Shown here in pieces: positions 16,561 through 25,181 of a DNA stretch of 64,000 nucleotides; positions within the stretch are counted from its first letter, which is position 1, and each line of letters opens with the position of its first letter. The notes under the pieces were generated by a model that saw only the letters and a list, made by a program, of their open reading frames with translations, ran no database searches and was not told where the DNA came from. This DNA comes from Ruegeria sp. YS9. Its GTDB lineage: Bacteria > Pseudomonadota > Alphaproteobacteria > Rhodobacterales > Rhodobacteraceae. The DNA lies in contig NZ_CP102409.1 of the NCBI RefSeq assembly GCF_024628725.1, positions 2,327,001-2,391,000 of the forward strand, read 5' to 3'. Position numbers and translations under genes: made by a program.

Positions 16561-17256
16561 TCAGGCCGTGCTGCGCTTTTTCCGGCGGCCCATTACGAAC
16601 AAGCCACTGATGCCGCCAAGAAGCAGCCAGCCAGCGGCGGGCAATGGCACAGGGGCAATCGTGTATTGCCCGTAAAGGGTCGCGACGTTTTGCATGTTTT
16701 CCGTTGTGCTGAAGCCGTTTGAAATGGTGCCGCCACCGTTCTGCGAGAAACCGAGGACCGAGAACACGTAATTCTGCCCACCAAAGCTGAAGTTCTGTGA
16801 GCCCAGAGTATTGGTAATGGTCACGATGTCATCGCAAGGGGTGGAATCCGCCGGACAGTTGCTTGGACGATTCAATGTCTCGTTATGCGTCAGCGCAAAC
16901 GACGAAGACACCAGAGGGCCACCGCTGATCAGTATGTCGACAAGAAGGTCGACCGAGCTCAGCGTTGTTCCCGTGATCGGGAAATTCAGATGCGAGAACT
17001 GTCCCAGAGCAAATGCCGTATCAGGCAACAGACCTGAAATCGGCGTGCCAGTCGGCGTGAAATCGTAGCCACTTGAGCTGCTGCCATTTCCCCACCGAAG
17101 AGAGATCGTTGAACCAGAGGTGCTTTCAGTAACGCCGGGCGTTGGATTTACGTTTTGCCAAGAGGGCGAGATGCTGGAAATGGTCAGCGCCGACGCACCG
17201 CTTGCAGCCATCACGCCTGCAACAGCGACAGCAGCTATGTTTCGTATGAATGTCAT
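16561..17256 (-). CDS. VPLPA-CTERM sorting-domain surface protein (THxN type)
   Basis: A 231-residue exported protein. An N-terminal signal peptide (about residues 1-23, ending ASGASA) is followed by a Ser/Thr/Gly-rich beta-type domain with ALTHNETLNRP, the THxN signature found in a class of PEP-CTERM proteins. The C terminus reads VPLPAAGWLLLGGISGLF then GRRKKR, a classical VPLPA-CTERM tripartite signal (motif, membrane helix, basic tail) used in Rhodobacterales for processing by an exosortase-type enzyme. Cys159 and Cys165 (NCPADSTPCDD) may form a disulfide. No exosortase gene is in the window. The gene stands alone. Confidence 0.88.
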   Translation of the reverse strand: MTFIRNIAAVAVAGVMAASGASALTISSISPSWQNVNPTPGVTESTSGSTISLRWGNGSSSSGYDFTPTGTPISGLLPDTAFALGQFSHLNFPITGTTLSSVDLLVDILISGGPLVSSSFALTHNETLNRPSNCPADSTPCDDIVTITNTLGSQNFSFGGQNYVFSVLGFSQNGGGTISNGFSTTENMQNVATLYGQYTIAPVPLPAAGWLLLGGISGLFVMGRRKKRSTA

Positions 17257-17513
17257 GTGCCCACCTTACGATCTAATACTCGTTACAAACCACTCTGTGA
17301 AAGAGTAGCACAACAGAATCATATTTACAGATCACGCGCCACATTGACGCCACGTTTTCACCTCAATCAAGGCGAATGACGCCTCAAAGAGCGTCAAAGA
17401 GGACACAATCGTTCTACCTGCGCTAATTGTCCGTTTTTTGGAAACAGGTATGTAGATGTAGATACAGGGCACCACCTCAACGATTGAACGCACAACCGGC
17501 GTCGCGTGAGGGT

Positions 17514-18185
17514 TCATTCACGACCGGATCGTACCATTGCTTCGATACCGGCGGCGCAAAAGTCCACCAGACGTTCCATGCCTGATACGTCACCGCCCTG
17601 CGACAGGGCTTCGACCCGCCATCCACTGTTGAGATGGGCCAGCATCGCCGAGACCGAATAAACCTGGCCACTTGCCAAAACGGCTGGATCGACATCCGGG
17701 TAAAGCTTGGCGATTTCGGTGATGAACAACTGGGCGGTGGGGTCGAAACACTCTGCTGCGATATCGCGCCACCTGGGGTCAACCGATACGTGGGCCACCA
17801 ACCGCCCATACGCCATCCATCCGGGCCCACCCGTCTCAGCCAGGTCCACATAGGGTCGGATAAAGCTGTCCAGAATGCTGTGAAGCGTCAGCGGAGCAAC
17901 AGCCCTGGCCCTGTTCAATGCGTCGATCCGAAGCTGCGCCAGCGCGTCCGCGCGCCGCGCGACCGTTCGGTAAAACAACTCCTCCTTGCCACCACCATGA
18001 TGGTGCACAAGACCAATCTGAACCCCCGCCAGTGCCGCGATGTCCCGGATCGACGCACCTTCGAATCCCCGTTCGGCAAAGACGGTTTCAGCCGCATCCA
18101 TGATCCGCGCCTTGGTTTCAAGCGATCGCTTGGACGGTGCTCTTTGCCTTGGTTTTTCGATGTTTTTTGGACTCATGAATTTCAT
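17514..18185 (-). CDS. TetR-family regulator divergent from the FMO-BASS operon
   Basis: A 223-residue TetR/AcrR regulator. The HTH lies at about residues 42-62 (ASIRDIAALAGVQIGLVHHH) and a C-terminal TetR_C-type domain follows. Only 56 bases separate it from the divergent FMO gene; that gap contains a CGTTCGTTC tract (about 18200-18208) of the kind often found in TetR operators. It probably represses the four-gene operon to its right. A second in-frame ATG at 18176 is possible; the first has AAGG four bases upstream. Confidence 0.85.
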   Translation of the reverse strand: MKFMSPKNIEKPRQRAPSKRSLETKARIMDAAETVFAERGFEGASIRDIAALAGVQIGLVHHHGGGKEELFYRTVARRADALAQLRIDALNRARAVAPLTLHSILDSFIRPYVDLAETGGPGWMAYGRLVAHVSVDPRWRDIAAECFDPTAQLFITEIAKLYPDVDPAVLASGQVYSVSAMLAHLNSGWRVEALSQGGDVSGMERLVDFCAAGIEAMVRSGRE

Positions 18186-18241
18186 CTTGCCTTATTTTGG
18201 TCGTTCGTTCAAGTTAAGTATCGCGAACTTCGGGAGGGTTC

Positions 18242-19558
18242 ATGACACAGACGCGCAACGCATTCGCCCTGATCGGGGCGGGGCCGATGGGTTTGGCCGC
18301 AGCCAAGGTGCTGAAGGAACAGGGCATCGCCTTTCAGGGGTTCGAATTGCATTCGGATGTGGGCGGTCTGTGGGATATCGATGCCCCCAGATCAACCATG
18401 TATGAATCGGCGCATCTGATCTCTTCCAAACGCATGACCGAGTTCGAGGATTTCCCGATGGACGAGGCGGTGGCCGAGTACCCCTCGCACCGGGCGATGC
18501 GCGACTATTTCCGGGCCTTTGCCGATCGTTTCGGCCTGCGTAAGAGTTACAAGTTCAATGCAGAAGTCACCCGGATCACTCCGCTGGGCAAATCCGGCGA
18601 CGGTTGGCGTGTTGCATGGCGGGACGCCGAAGGTGAGCATCAGGCTGAATTCGCAGGGGTTCTGATTGCAAACGGCACCCTGTCGGAACCGAATATGCCC
18701 AGCTTTCCCGGCACATTTGACGGCGAGTTGATCCATGCTTCGCAATACCGGTATCCCAGCCAGTTCGACGGCAAGCGCGTGTTGGTCGTGGGCGCGGGCA
18801 ATTCCGGCTGTGACATTGCGGTTGACGCAATCCATCACGCAGAACGCTGCGATCTGTCCATGCGCCGCGGCTATTACTTCGTGCCCAAATACGTTTTCGG
18901 CAAACCGGCCGACACGATGGGCGGCAAGATCCGCCTGCCTATGTGGCTGAAGCGCAAGGTGGACAGCCTGATCCTCAGCTGGTTTGTCGGTGATCCGCAG
19001 AAATACGGCTTTCCCAAGCCCGATTACCAGCTTTACGAAAGCCATCCGGTGGTGAATTCGCTGGTCCTGTATCACGCGGGCCATGGCGATCTGCGCATTC
19101 GTCCCGATATCGACCGGCTGGAGGGTCACACTGTTCATTTCAAGGATGGCTCCAGCGAAGACTACGACATGATCCTCGCGGCAACCGGATACAAGCTGCA
19201 CTATCCGTTCATCGACCGGGGCCTGCTGAACTGGCGGGGCGATGCCCCCCATCTGTACCTGAACGCGCTGCACCCTGAACGGGACGATCTTTTTGTGCTG
19301 GGCATGGTCGAGGCCACGGGTCTGGGCTGGCAAGGCAGGCACGAGCAGGCCGAAATGGTGGCGCGCTATATCAAAGGTCTTCAGAAGGGTTGCCCGGTGG
19401 CGGCCGATCTGAAAACCGAAAAGCAAAAAGACTATACGCGCGCCACCGGAGGCATGAGCTATATCGATCTGCCGCGAATGGCTTACTACGTGGACAAGGC
19501 CACTTACAGAAAGGCTGTCACCGGGTGGATCGAACGGCTGCGGAAAGCCGCCGTATGA
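18242..19558 (+). CDS. Flavin-containing monooxygenase
   Basis: A 438-residue FMO/Baeyer-Villiger-type flavoprotein. It has the FAD Rossmann motif GAGPMGLAAA (13-22), the FMO fingerprint FDGELIHASQY (F-x-G-x3-H-x3-Y) near 159-169, the NADPH Rossmann motif GAGNSGCD near 184, and ATGY near 313. Such enzymes insert one oxygen into N, S or carbonyl groups. A GGGAGG site precedes the ATG. Its stop overlaps the start of the BASS transporter (ATGA), the first of three such couplings in this operon. The next genes suggest a sterol-like or other lipophilic acid as substrate, but this is inference. Confidence 0.88.
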   Translation: MTQTRNAFALIGAGPMGLAAAKVLKEQGIAFQGFELHSDVGGLWDIDAPRSTMYESAHLISSKRMTEFEDFPMDEAVAEYPSHRAMRDYFRAFADRFGLRKSYKFNAEVTRITPLGKSGDGWRVAWRDAEGEHQAEFAGVLIANGTLSEPNMPSFPGTFDGELIHASQYRYPSQFDGKRVLVVGAGNSGCDIAVDAIHHAERCDLSMRRGYYFVPKYVFGKPADTMGGKIRLPMWLKRKVDSLILSWFVGDPQKYGFPKPDYQLYESHPVVNSLVLYHAGHGDLRIRPDIDRLEGHTVHFKDGSSEDYDMILAATGYKLHYPFIDRGLLNWRGDAPHLYLNALHPERDDLFVLGMVEATGLGWQGRHEQAEMVARYIKGLQKGCPVAADLKTEKQKDYTRATGGMSYIDLPRMAYYVDKATYRKAVTGWIERLRKAAV

Positions 19559-20457
19559 GTGGTATCGACGAAATCACGCTGAATTTCAGCCCGGCCTCTC
19601 TGACGCTGTTGAACGCGATATTGGCGATCGTGATGTTCTCGATTGCGATCGATCTGGCACCAAGGGATTTTGATCGTCTCAGGCGCGCGCCCAAGCCGGT
19701 ACTTGTCGGGCTGGTATCCCAATTCATCGTTTTGCCCGCTCTGACCTTTGCTTTGGTGTGGATGACGGAGCCGCGCCCGTCAATCGCGCTTGGGCTGATC
19801 CTTGTCGCCGCCTGTCCGGGGGGCAATATTTCGAACTTCATTACCCACCGCGCCGGTGGCAATGCGGCGCTGTCAGTGTCGATGACCGCCTTTGCCACCA
19901 TCGGCGCGATTTTCATGACGCCCTTCAACATTGCGCTTTGGGGCGGGCTGTATCCTCCGACACGCGCGATTCTGCAACAGACACAGATTGACCCGGTGCA
20001 AATCGCAATCCTTGTCGGGCTGATGCTGATCTTGCCTCTGGTCCTGGGCATTGCTCTGAACCAGCGCCGCCCGGCCCTGACCGCACGGTTGCGTGCGCCG
20101 CTGCAATACCTGTCGATGGGTATCTTTGCGGCCTTCATCGTACTTGCCCTGGCCGCAAACTGGGGGTTCTTCCTCAGTTTTGCCGGGGCTGTTGCCGGGC
20201 TTGTGGTCCTTCACAACGCCCTGGCACTGGGGGGCGGTTGGGTTGTGGCCACTCTGACCCGGCTGTCCCCCTTCGATCGCCGCGCCATCACCATCGAAAC
20301 CGGCATTCAGAATTCCGGCCTTGGGCTGGTGCTGATCTTTGCCTTCTTCCACGGGCTGGGCGGCATGGCTGTCGTGGCCGCGTTCTGGGGAATCTGGCAC
20401 GCGATCTCGGGGATTGCTCTGGCGTCGGTCATGGCCCGAACCGAGGCCGCGCGATGA
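19555..20457 (+). CDS. Bile acid:sodium symporter (BASS) family transporter
   Basis: A 300-residue membrane protein with about nine hydrophobic segments, the usual BASS/SBF length. The conserved crossover region is visible as AACPGGNISNFITHRAGGNAAL near residue 81 and ETGIQNSGLGLVLI near residue 242, which carry the substrate and Na+ sites. BASS proteins import organic anions (bile acids, pantoate, pyruvate, other carboxylates) with Na+. It is coupled to the genes on both sides by ATGA overlaps, so it most likely imports the substrate of this operon. Confidence 0.9.
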   Translation: MSGIDEITLNFSPASLTLLNAILAIVMFSIAIDLAPRDFDRLRRAPKPVLVGLVSQFIVLPALTFALVWMTEPRPSIALGLILVAACPGGNISNFITHRAGGNAALSVSMTAFATIGAIFMTPFNIALWGGLYPPTRAILQQTQIDPVQIAILVGLMLILPLVLGIALNQRRPALTARLRAPLQYLSMGIFAAFIVLALAANWGFFLSFAGAVAGLVVLHNALALGGGWVVATLTRLSPFDRRAITIETGIQNSGLGLVLIFAFFHGLGGMAVVAAFWGIWHAISGIALASVMARTEAAR

Positions 20458-21386
20458 CCCGTATCCTGATCACAGGTGCCGCCGGGTTGGTCGGGCAGGC
20501 GCTGCTCCCCGAACTTCAGGGGCACGAGGTTTTTGCCACGGATATCAAACGCCCCGACAGCATGCCGGAAAACGTCCACTATCTGCCCATGGATGTGACA
20601 ACCGACGCCCCCGCGCGCGTGATCTGCAACGTAAAGCCTGAAGTCATTGTGCATCTGGCCTCCATCGTGACGCCTCCGCCCAAAATGGAGCGGGCGGCGG
20701 CATATGCCGTTGATGTCGAGGGCACCCGCAAGGTGGTGAACGCAGCCCTAGCCAACGGGGTGCGCCGGTTGGTCGTCACATCCTCGGGTGCGGCCTACGG
20801 CTATCACGCGGACAACCCCGTGCCCCTGCGCGAGGATGATCCGCTGCGCGGCAACCCCGAGTTCCCGTATTCCGATCACAAAAGGCAGGTCGAAGAGATG
20901 CTGGCCGAGGTTCGCAGAGCCGCCCCCGATCTGGAACAGGTCGTGCTGCGCGTGGGCACGGTTCTGGGGGCCGGGTCCGAAAACCAGATCACCGCCCTGT
21001 TTCACAAACCCCGCCTGCTGGCCGTGGTCGGCAGCGAAAGCCCGTTTGTGTTCATTTGGACGCATGATCTGGCACGCATCCTTCAGCGCGCGGCAACCGA
21101 CGGGCCGGTTGGCGTTTACAATGTCGCCGGGGACGGCGCGATGGGTGTGACCGATCTGGCCCGCGCCATGGGAAAACCGGTTCTGCGCCTGCCCGCTTGG
21201 GCGCTGAAATCGGCTTTGGCCGCTGCGCGTCCGCTGGGTCTGTCCCGTTATGGGCCGGAACAGGTGCGATTTCTGCAATATCGACCGGTTCTGGACAACA
21301 CTGCCCTGAAATCCGACTTCGGTTACACACCCGAAAAAACCAGCGCCCAGGTATTCGCGCTCTGGCAAAAGCAGGCGGGGCTATGA
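20454..21386 (+). CDS. NAD-dependent epimerase/dehydratase-family protein
   Basis: A 310-residue extended SDR. It has the Rossmann motif TGAAGLVG (7-14), VTSSGAAYG (108-116) and the catalytic pair Tyr139/Lys143 in YSDHK. Extended SDRs include sugar-nucleotide epimerases but also 3-beta-hydroxysteroid dehydrogenases and aldehyde/ketone reductases. With an FMO and a BASS transporter in the same overlapping operon, a hydroxy-lipid or sterol-like substrate is more likely than a nucleotide sugar. ATGA overlaps join it to its neighbours on both sides. Confidence 0.85.
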   Translation: MTRILITGAAGLVGQALLPELQGHEVFATDIKRPDSMPENVHYLPMDVTTDAPARVICNVKPEVIVHLASIVTPPPKMERAAAYAVDVEGTRKVVNAALANGVRRLVVTSSGAAYGYHADNPVPLREDDPLRGNPEFPYSDHKRQVEEMLAEVRRAAPDLEQVVLRVGTVLGAGSENQITALFHKPRLLAVVGSESPFVFIWTHDLARILQRAATDGPVGVYNVAGDGAMGVTDLARAMGKPVLRLPAWALKSALAAARPLGLSRYGPEQVRFLQYRPVLDNTALKSDFGYTPEKTSAQVFALWQKQAGL

Positions 21387-22147
21387 AGACGGCTGTCATA
21401 TCCGGCGGGGCGGGCGGTTTGGGGCGGGCCCTCAGCCGTGCTCTGCAAAGTCGCGGGTGGCGGGTGGTGCTGCTGGATCTCGATGTTTCAGGTCTGGACG
21501 CCGGGTCGAACCAGCTTCCAATAGCGTGTGATCTGACGGACCCCGCGCAGCTTGCCAGCGCGTGCCAAAGGGCGATCACGACCTGCGACAGTATAGATCT
21601 GGTCATCTACAACGCCGGCGTCACGCAAATCCGGGGCTTTGAAAAGTCAGACGCGGCCAGCCACCGAACACTGTTTGACATCAACTACTTTGCGGCCGTC
21701 GAAATGGCCCGCGCATTCTTGCACCCGGTTCGGGCGTCAAAGGGGACACATCTGGCCATCTCATCGGTTGCCGGGTTTGCTCCGCTTTACCATCGGACGG
21801 CCTATGCTGCCTCGAAACACGCGTTGGAAGGGTTCTTCAAATCGCTGCGCTCGGAAGAAGCCCCTCATGGCGTTCAGGTCCAGATCGCTGCGCCGTCCTT
21901 TGTGGCAACCAACCCCGGCAATGCGCAAGAGCAAGCGGATGGCACAGCCCGGCCCGGATCGGCGAAGGACGGGATGGACGAGATGAGCCCCGAGGCCGCC
22001 GCTGAAACGATCCTGCGCGGGCTGGAAAAATCGCTGCCCATGATCCCGGTTGGCCGCGTGGCGCGCCTGTCCTGGTGGCTCAACCGCCTTTCGCCACGCC
22101 TGTATCAGCGCATGATGGAGCGCAACATGCGCGGCGCGGGGCACTAA
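21383..22147 (+). CDS. Short-chain dehydrogenase/reductase
   Basis: A 254-residue classical SDR with GGAGGLGRAL (8-17), NAG (77-79), ISSVAG (126-131) and the intact catalytic pair Tyr141/Lys145 in YAASK. The C-terminal region (RVARLSWWLNRLSPRLYQRMMERNM) is basic and amphipathic, as in SDRs that sit on membranes and act on lipophilic substrates. It is the last gene of the FMO operon and is joined to the epimerase gene by ATGA. The copA promoter begins about 20 bases after its stop. Confidence 0.88.
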   Translation: MKTAVISGGAGGLGRALSRALQSRGWRVVLLDLDVSGLDAGSNQLPIACDLTDPAQLASACQRAITTCDSIDLVIYNAGVTQIRGFEKSDAASHRTLFDINYFAAVEMARAFLHPVRASKGTHLAISSVAGFAPLYHRTAYAASKHALEGFFKSLRSEEAPHGVQVQIAAPSFVATNPGNAQEQADGTARPGSAKDGMDEMSPEAAAETILRGLEKSLPMIPVGRVARLSWWLNRLSPRLYQRMMERNMRGAGH

Positions 22148-22164
22148 AAAACTGCCCCAGGCCC

Positions 22165-22187
22165 TTGACCTTCCCGTCACTGGAACC
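22165..22187 (+). promoter_or_regulatory. CueR-type copper promoter of copA
   Basis: TTGACC (22165-22170) overlaps an interrupted palindrome, ACCTTCC (22168-22174) and TGGAACC (22181-22187), nearly the canonical CueR operator with its CCTTCC-N7-GGAA core. MerR-type regulators bind inside the long spacer between -35 and -10. The start codon of copA is 38 bases further on. The -10 box is not sharply defined (CATCTG near 22190). Confidence 0.72.
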
Positions 22188-22225
22188 CCCATCTGGTGAG
22201 CAAGGAAATTTCAGGGGCGAGTCGC

Positions 22226-24694
22226 ATGGCGCAAAAAGCACTGACAGAGCTGAAAATCACGGGCATGGGATGCGCATCCTGTGTGGGCCGCGTTGAAGAG
22301 GCGCTGCGTGATGTGCCCGGGGTTGAAACGGCCTCGGTCAACTTTGCAACCAAGTCCGCACAGTTGGCTTTTGACGGGCCGGTTTCGGCGCTGACCAAAG
22401 CATTGGACGCGGCAGGGTATCCGGCCGAGACCAGCCGGGTGGATCTGAGCATTGAAGGCATGAACTGCGCCTCGTGCGTGGCCAAGATCGAGCGCGCGCT
22501 GACGGCCAGCCCCGGTGTGATCGAAGCACAGGTCAATCTGGCGACTCAAACTGCCGCGGTGACTTACGCTGCCGGGGCAACAACGCCAGAGGCGCTGGCG
22601 CAGGTGGTCACCGGCACCGGATACCCGGCGCGGCTACAAGGCGCTTCGAAACCTGAAAACCGCGAAGATGCCGAAATTCAAAGGTTGACCCGGACCACTA
22701 TATTGGCCGCCGTACTCGCCCTGCCTGTGTTCGTTCTTGAGATGGGCGGGCACATGATTCCCGCTTTCCATCACTGGGTTCACGCCACCATCGGCGCGCA
22801 GAACAGCCAGTTGATTCAGTTCGCCCTGACATCGGCCCTGCTGCTGGGGCCCGGTCGCGTGTTCTATCGCAAGGGCATCCCGTCGTTGCTGTGGGGCACG
22901 CCGGATATGAACGCGCTGGTCGCGCTGGGAACCGGTGCGGCCTATCTGTATTCGGTCGTGGCCACATTCGCCCCCGGCGCGTTACCGCAAGGTACAGCCA
23001 ATGTCTATTTCGAGGCGGCGGCCGTGATTGTCGTTCTGATCCTTCTGGGCCGTCTGATGGAGGCGCGCGCCAAGGGCAAAACCGGGGCCGCGATCCGTAA
23101 ACTGGCGGGCCATCAACCCAAAAGCGCGCGGATCGAAGTCGATGGCCGGATGGAAGACCGTGCTATCGCCGAGATTGCGGTGGGCGACATCCTGCACATC
23201 CGCCCGGGCGAACGTGTGCCGGTGGATGCCGAAGTGCTCGAGGGCACCTCGTACGTGGATGAAAGCATGATCACGGGCGAGCCGATACCGGTTGGCAAAT
23301 CAGCCGGTGCAACGGTTGTCGGGGGAACCGTGAATGGCACCGGCGCCTTGCGGGTTCGTGCGACGCGCGTCGGGGGTGACACCGTGCTGGCGCAGGTCAT
23401 CCGCATGGTACAGCAGGCGCAGGGGGCCAAGCTGCCGATCCAGGGCCTGGTCGATCGGATTACATATCGCTTTGTCCCGGCGGTCATCCTGGTCGCCATG
23501 ATCACCGTCGCAGCCTGGCTGATTTTCGGCCCAAGACCGGCCCTGCCGCTGGCGCTTGTCGCTGGTGTTTCGGTGCTGATCATAGCCTGCCCTTGTGCCA
23601 TGGGGCTGGCCACGCCGACCTCGATCATGGTCGGCACCGGGCGAGCAGCCGAACTGGGGGTTCTGTTCCGCAAGGGCGATGCCCTGCAACAGCTTCAGCA
23701 GGCACGCGTCATCGCTCTGGACAAGACCGGGACCCTGACTCTGGGCCGTCCGGAACTGGTCAGTGTTTTGACGGCGAACGGATTTGACAGGGATGAGGTT
23801 GTGCGGCTGGCCGCCGCCCTCGAGGCGCGGTCGGAACACCCAATAGCTTCGGCGATCACCCGGGCCGGGCCTGCGACGCTGCCAGAGGCGACGGACGTCC
23901 TGTCGATTACCGGGCTTGGCATGCAGGGGCTGGTTGAAGGCCGGAACGTGTTGATCGGGTCGCACCGGCTTATGCAACAACGCGGGATCGACCTTGGACC
24001 CCTGGCAAGCGAGGCAGAGGCCCGCGCCGCCGAAGGGGCAACACCATTGTTCGTCGCATTGGATGGACAGGCCGCGGCCACGTTGTCGGTGTCCGACCCG
24101 GTCAAACCCGGCACCGAAGAGGCGCTGGAGCGGCTCCACCAAATGGGTCTGACCGTGGCCATGGTCACCGGAGACAACGCGCGCACCGCGCAGGCCTTGG
24201 CTGATCGGTTGGGGATCGATCACGTCACCGCCGAAGTGCTGCCCGACGGCAAGGTGGATGCGGTCACCGCCTTGCGGGACCAGTTCGGAACGCTGGCTTT
24301 CGTCGGCGACGGCATAAACGACGCCCCGGCGCTGGCAACGGCTGATATCGGCATCGCCATCGGGACGGGCACGGATGTAGCCATCGAAACGGCCGATGTC
24401 GTCCTGATGTCCGGTGATCTGCGCGGGGTTGCAAATGCGACCGAGATCAGCCGCCGGACAATGCGGAACATTCGCCAGAACCTGGGATGGGCGTTTGGTT
24501 ACAACGTCCTGCTGATCCCCGTCGCTGCTGGCGCCCTTTACCCGTTCGGTGGCCATCTGTTGTCTCCGGCATTGGCGGCTGGTGCGATGGCGCTGTCCAG
24601 TGTCTTTGTCGTCTCGAACGCGCTGCGCCTGCGTCGCGTCCGAGCCAGCGTGCCGGAAACACCGATCCCGCCCGCCAAGGAGGTGCATGCATGA
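22226..24694 (+). CDS. copA: Cu(+)-exporting P-type ATPase
   Basis: An 822-residue P1B-1 copper pump. It has two N-terminal heavy-metal domains with CASC at 16-19 and 81-84, eight predicted membrane helices, the metal-selective CPC at 455-457, the phosphorylation site DKTGT at 499-503, the GEPIPV actuator segment (family TGE present as TGEP), and the hinge GDGINDAPAL. CPC with two HMA domains indicates Cu(I) rather than Zn or Cd. I use the ATG at 22226, since the upstream GTG at 22196 lies within the promoter spacer. A CueR-type promoter precedes it and cueR follows with an ATGA overlap. Confidence 0.95.
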   Translation: MAQKALTELKITGMGCASCVGRVEEALRDVPGVETASVNFATKSAQLAFDGPVSALTKALDAAGYPAETSRVDLSIEGMNCASCVAKIERALTASPGVIEAQVNLATQTAAVTYAAGATTPEALAQVVTGTGYPARLQGASKPENREDAEIQRLTRTTILAAVLALPVFVLEMGGHMIPAFHHWVHATIGAQNSQLIQFALTSALLLGPGRVFYRKGIPSLLWGTPDMNALVALGTGAAYLYSVVATFAPGALPQGTANVYFEAAAVIVVLILLGRLMEARAKGKTGAAIRKLAGHQPKSARIEVDGRMEDRAIAEIAVGDILHIRPGERVPVDAEVLEGTSYVDESMITGEPIPVGKSAGATVVGGTVNGTGALRVRATRVGGDTVLAQVIRMVQQAQGAKLPIQGLVDRITYRFVPAVILVAMITVAAWLIFGPRPALPLALVAGVSVLIIACPCAMGLATPTSIMVGTGRAAELGVLFRKGDALQQLQQARVIALDKTGTLTLGRPELVSVLTANGFDRDEVVRLAAALEARSEHPIASAITRAGPATLPEATDVLSITGLGMQGLVEGRNVLIGSHRLMQQRGIDLGPLASEAEARAAEGATPLFVALDGQAAATLSVSDPVKPGTEEALERLHQMGLTVAMVTGDNARTAQALADRLGIDHVTAEVLPDGKVDAVTALRDQFGTLAFVGDGINDAPALATADIGIAIGTGTDVAIETADVVLMSGDLRGVANATEISRRTMRNIRQNLGWAFGYNVLLIPVAAGALYPFGGHLLSPALAAGAMALSSVFVVSNALRLRRVRASVPETPIPPAKEVHA

Positions 24695-25080
24695 ATATCG
24701 GAGATGTGTCCGCCCGCACCGGCCTGCCTGCCAAGACAATCCGGTATTATGAAGATATCAACCTCATCAAACCGCTGCGCGATGACAACGGCTATCGCCG
24801 GTTTCGCGATCAGGACGTGCACAAGCTGAACTTTCTGGGCCGCGCCCGGGCGCTTGGGTTCACCATCGAGGATTGCCGGACATTGCTGGCGCTTTACGAG
24901 GATGAAACCCGCGCCAGCGCAGATGTGAAACAGGTCGCGCGGGATCATCTGGCGCAGATCGAAGCCAAGATCGCCGACCTGAACGCGATGCGCGAGACGC
25001 TGAGCCACCTGATCGACGCCTGCGCCGGGGATGACCGGCCTGATTGCCCGATCCTGCGGGATCTGGGCGGGAAAGGCTGA
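24691..25080 (+). CDS. cueR: Copper-responsive MerR-family regulator
   Basis: A 129-residue MerR-family activator. The winged HTH is at the N terminus (MNIGDVSARTGLPAKTIRYY), followed by the dimerisation coiled coil and the copper loop CAGDDRPDC, where Cys111 and Cys119 are the two Cu(I)/Ag(I) ligands of CueR with the family spacing. Its start overlaps the copA stop by 4 bases. It should bind the operator at 22165-22187 and activate copA-cueR when cytoplasmic Cu(I) rises. Confidence 0.94.
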   Translation: MNIGDVSARTGLPAKTIRYYEDINLIKPLRDDNGYRRFRDQDVHKLNFLGRARALGFTIEDCRTLLALYEDETRASADVKQVARDHLAQIEAKIADLNAMRETLSHLIDACAGDDRPDCPILRDLGGKG

Positions 25081-25181
25081 CTTGGGGTTGCCCTTTGGGC
25101 GCAGCTTTGCTTTGTCTTCGCCAAACATTTCGGCCAGGCATCCACCGCTGAAGCCGACCGAACAGCGGAGAGGATCACAAA

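Noticed and set aside
22196..22225. Upstream GTG start for copA
   Set aside because: It lies at the position where the CueR promoter -10 box and transcription start should be; the ATG at 22226 fits better.
23300..24739. 479-codon frame antisense to copA
   Set aside because: It has no recognisable domain and low-complexity Arg/Gln/Gly content; copA on the other strand carries every expected motif.
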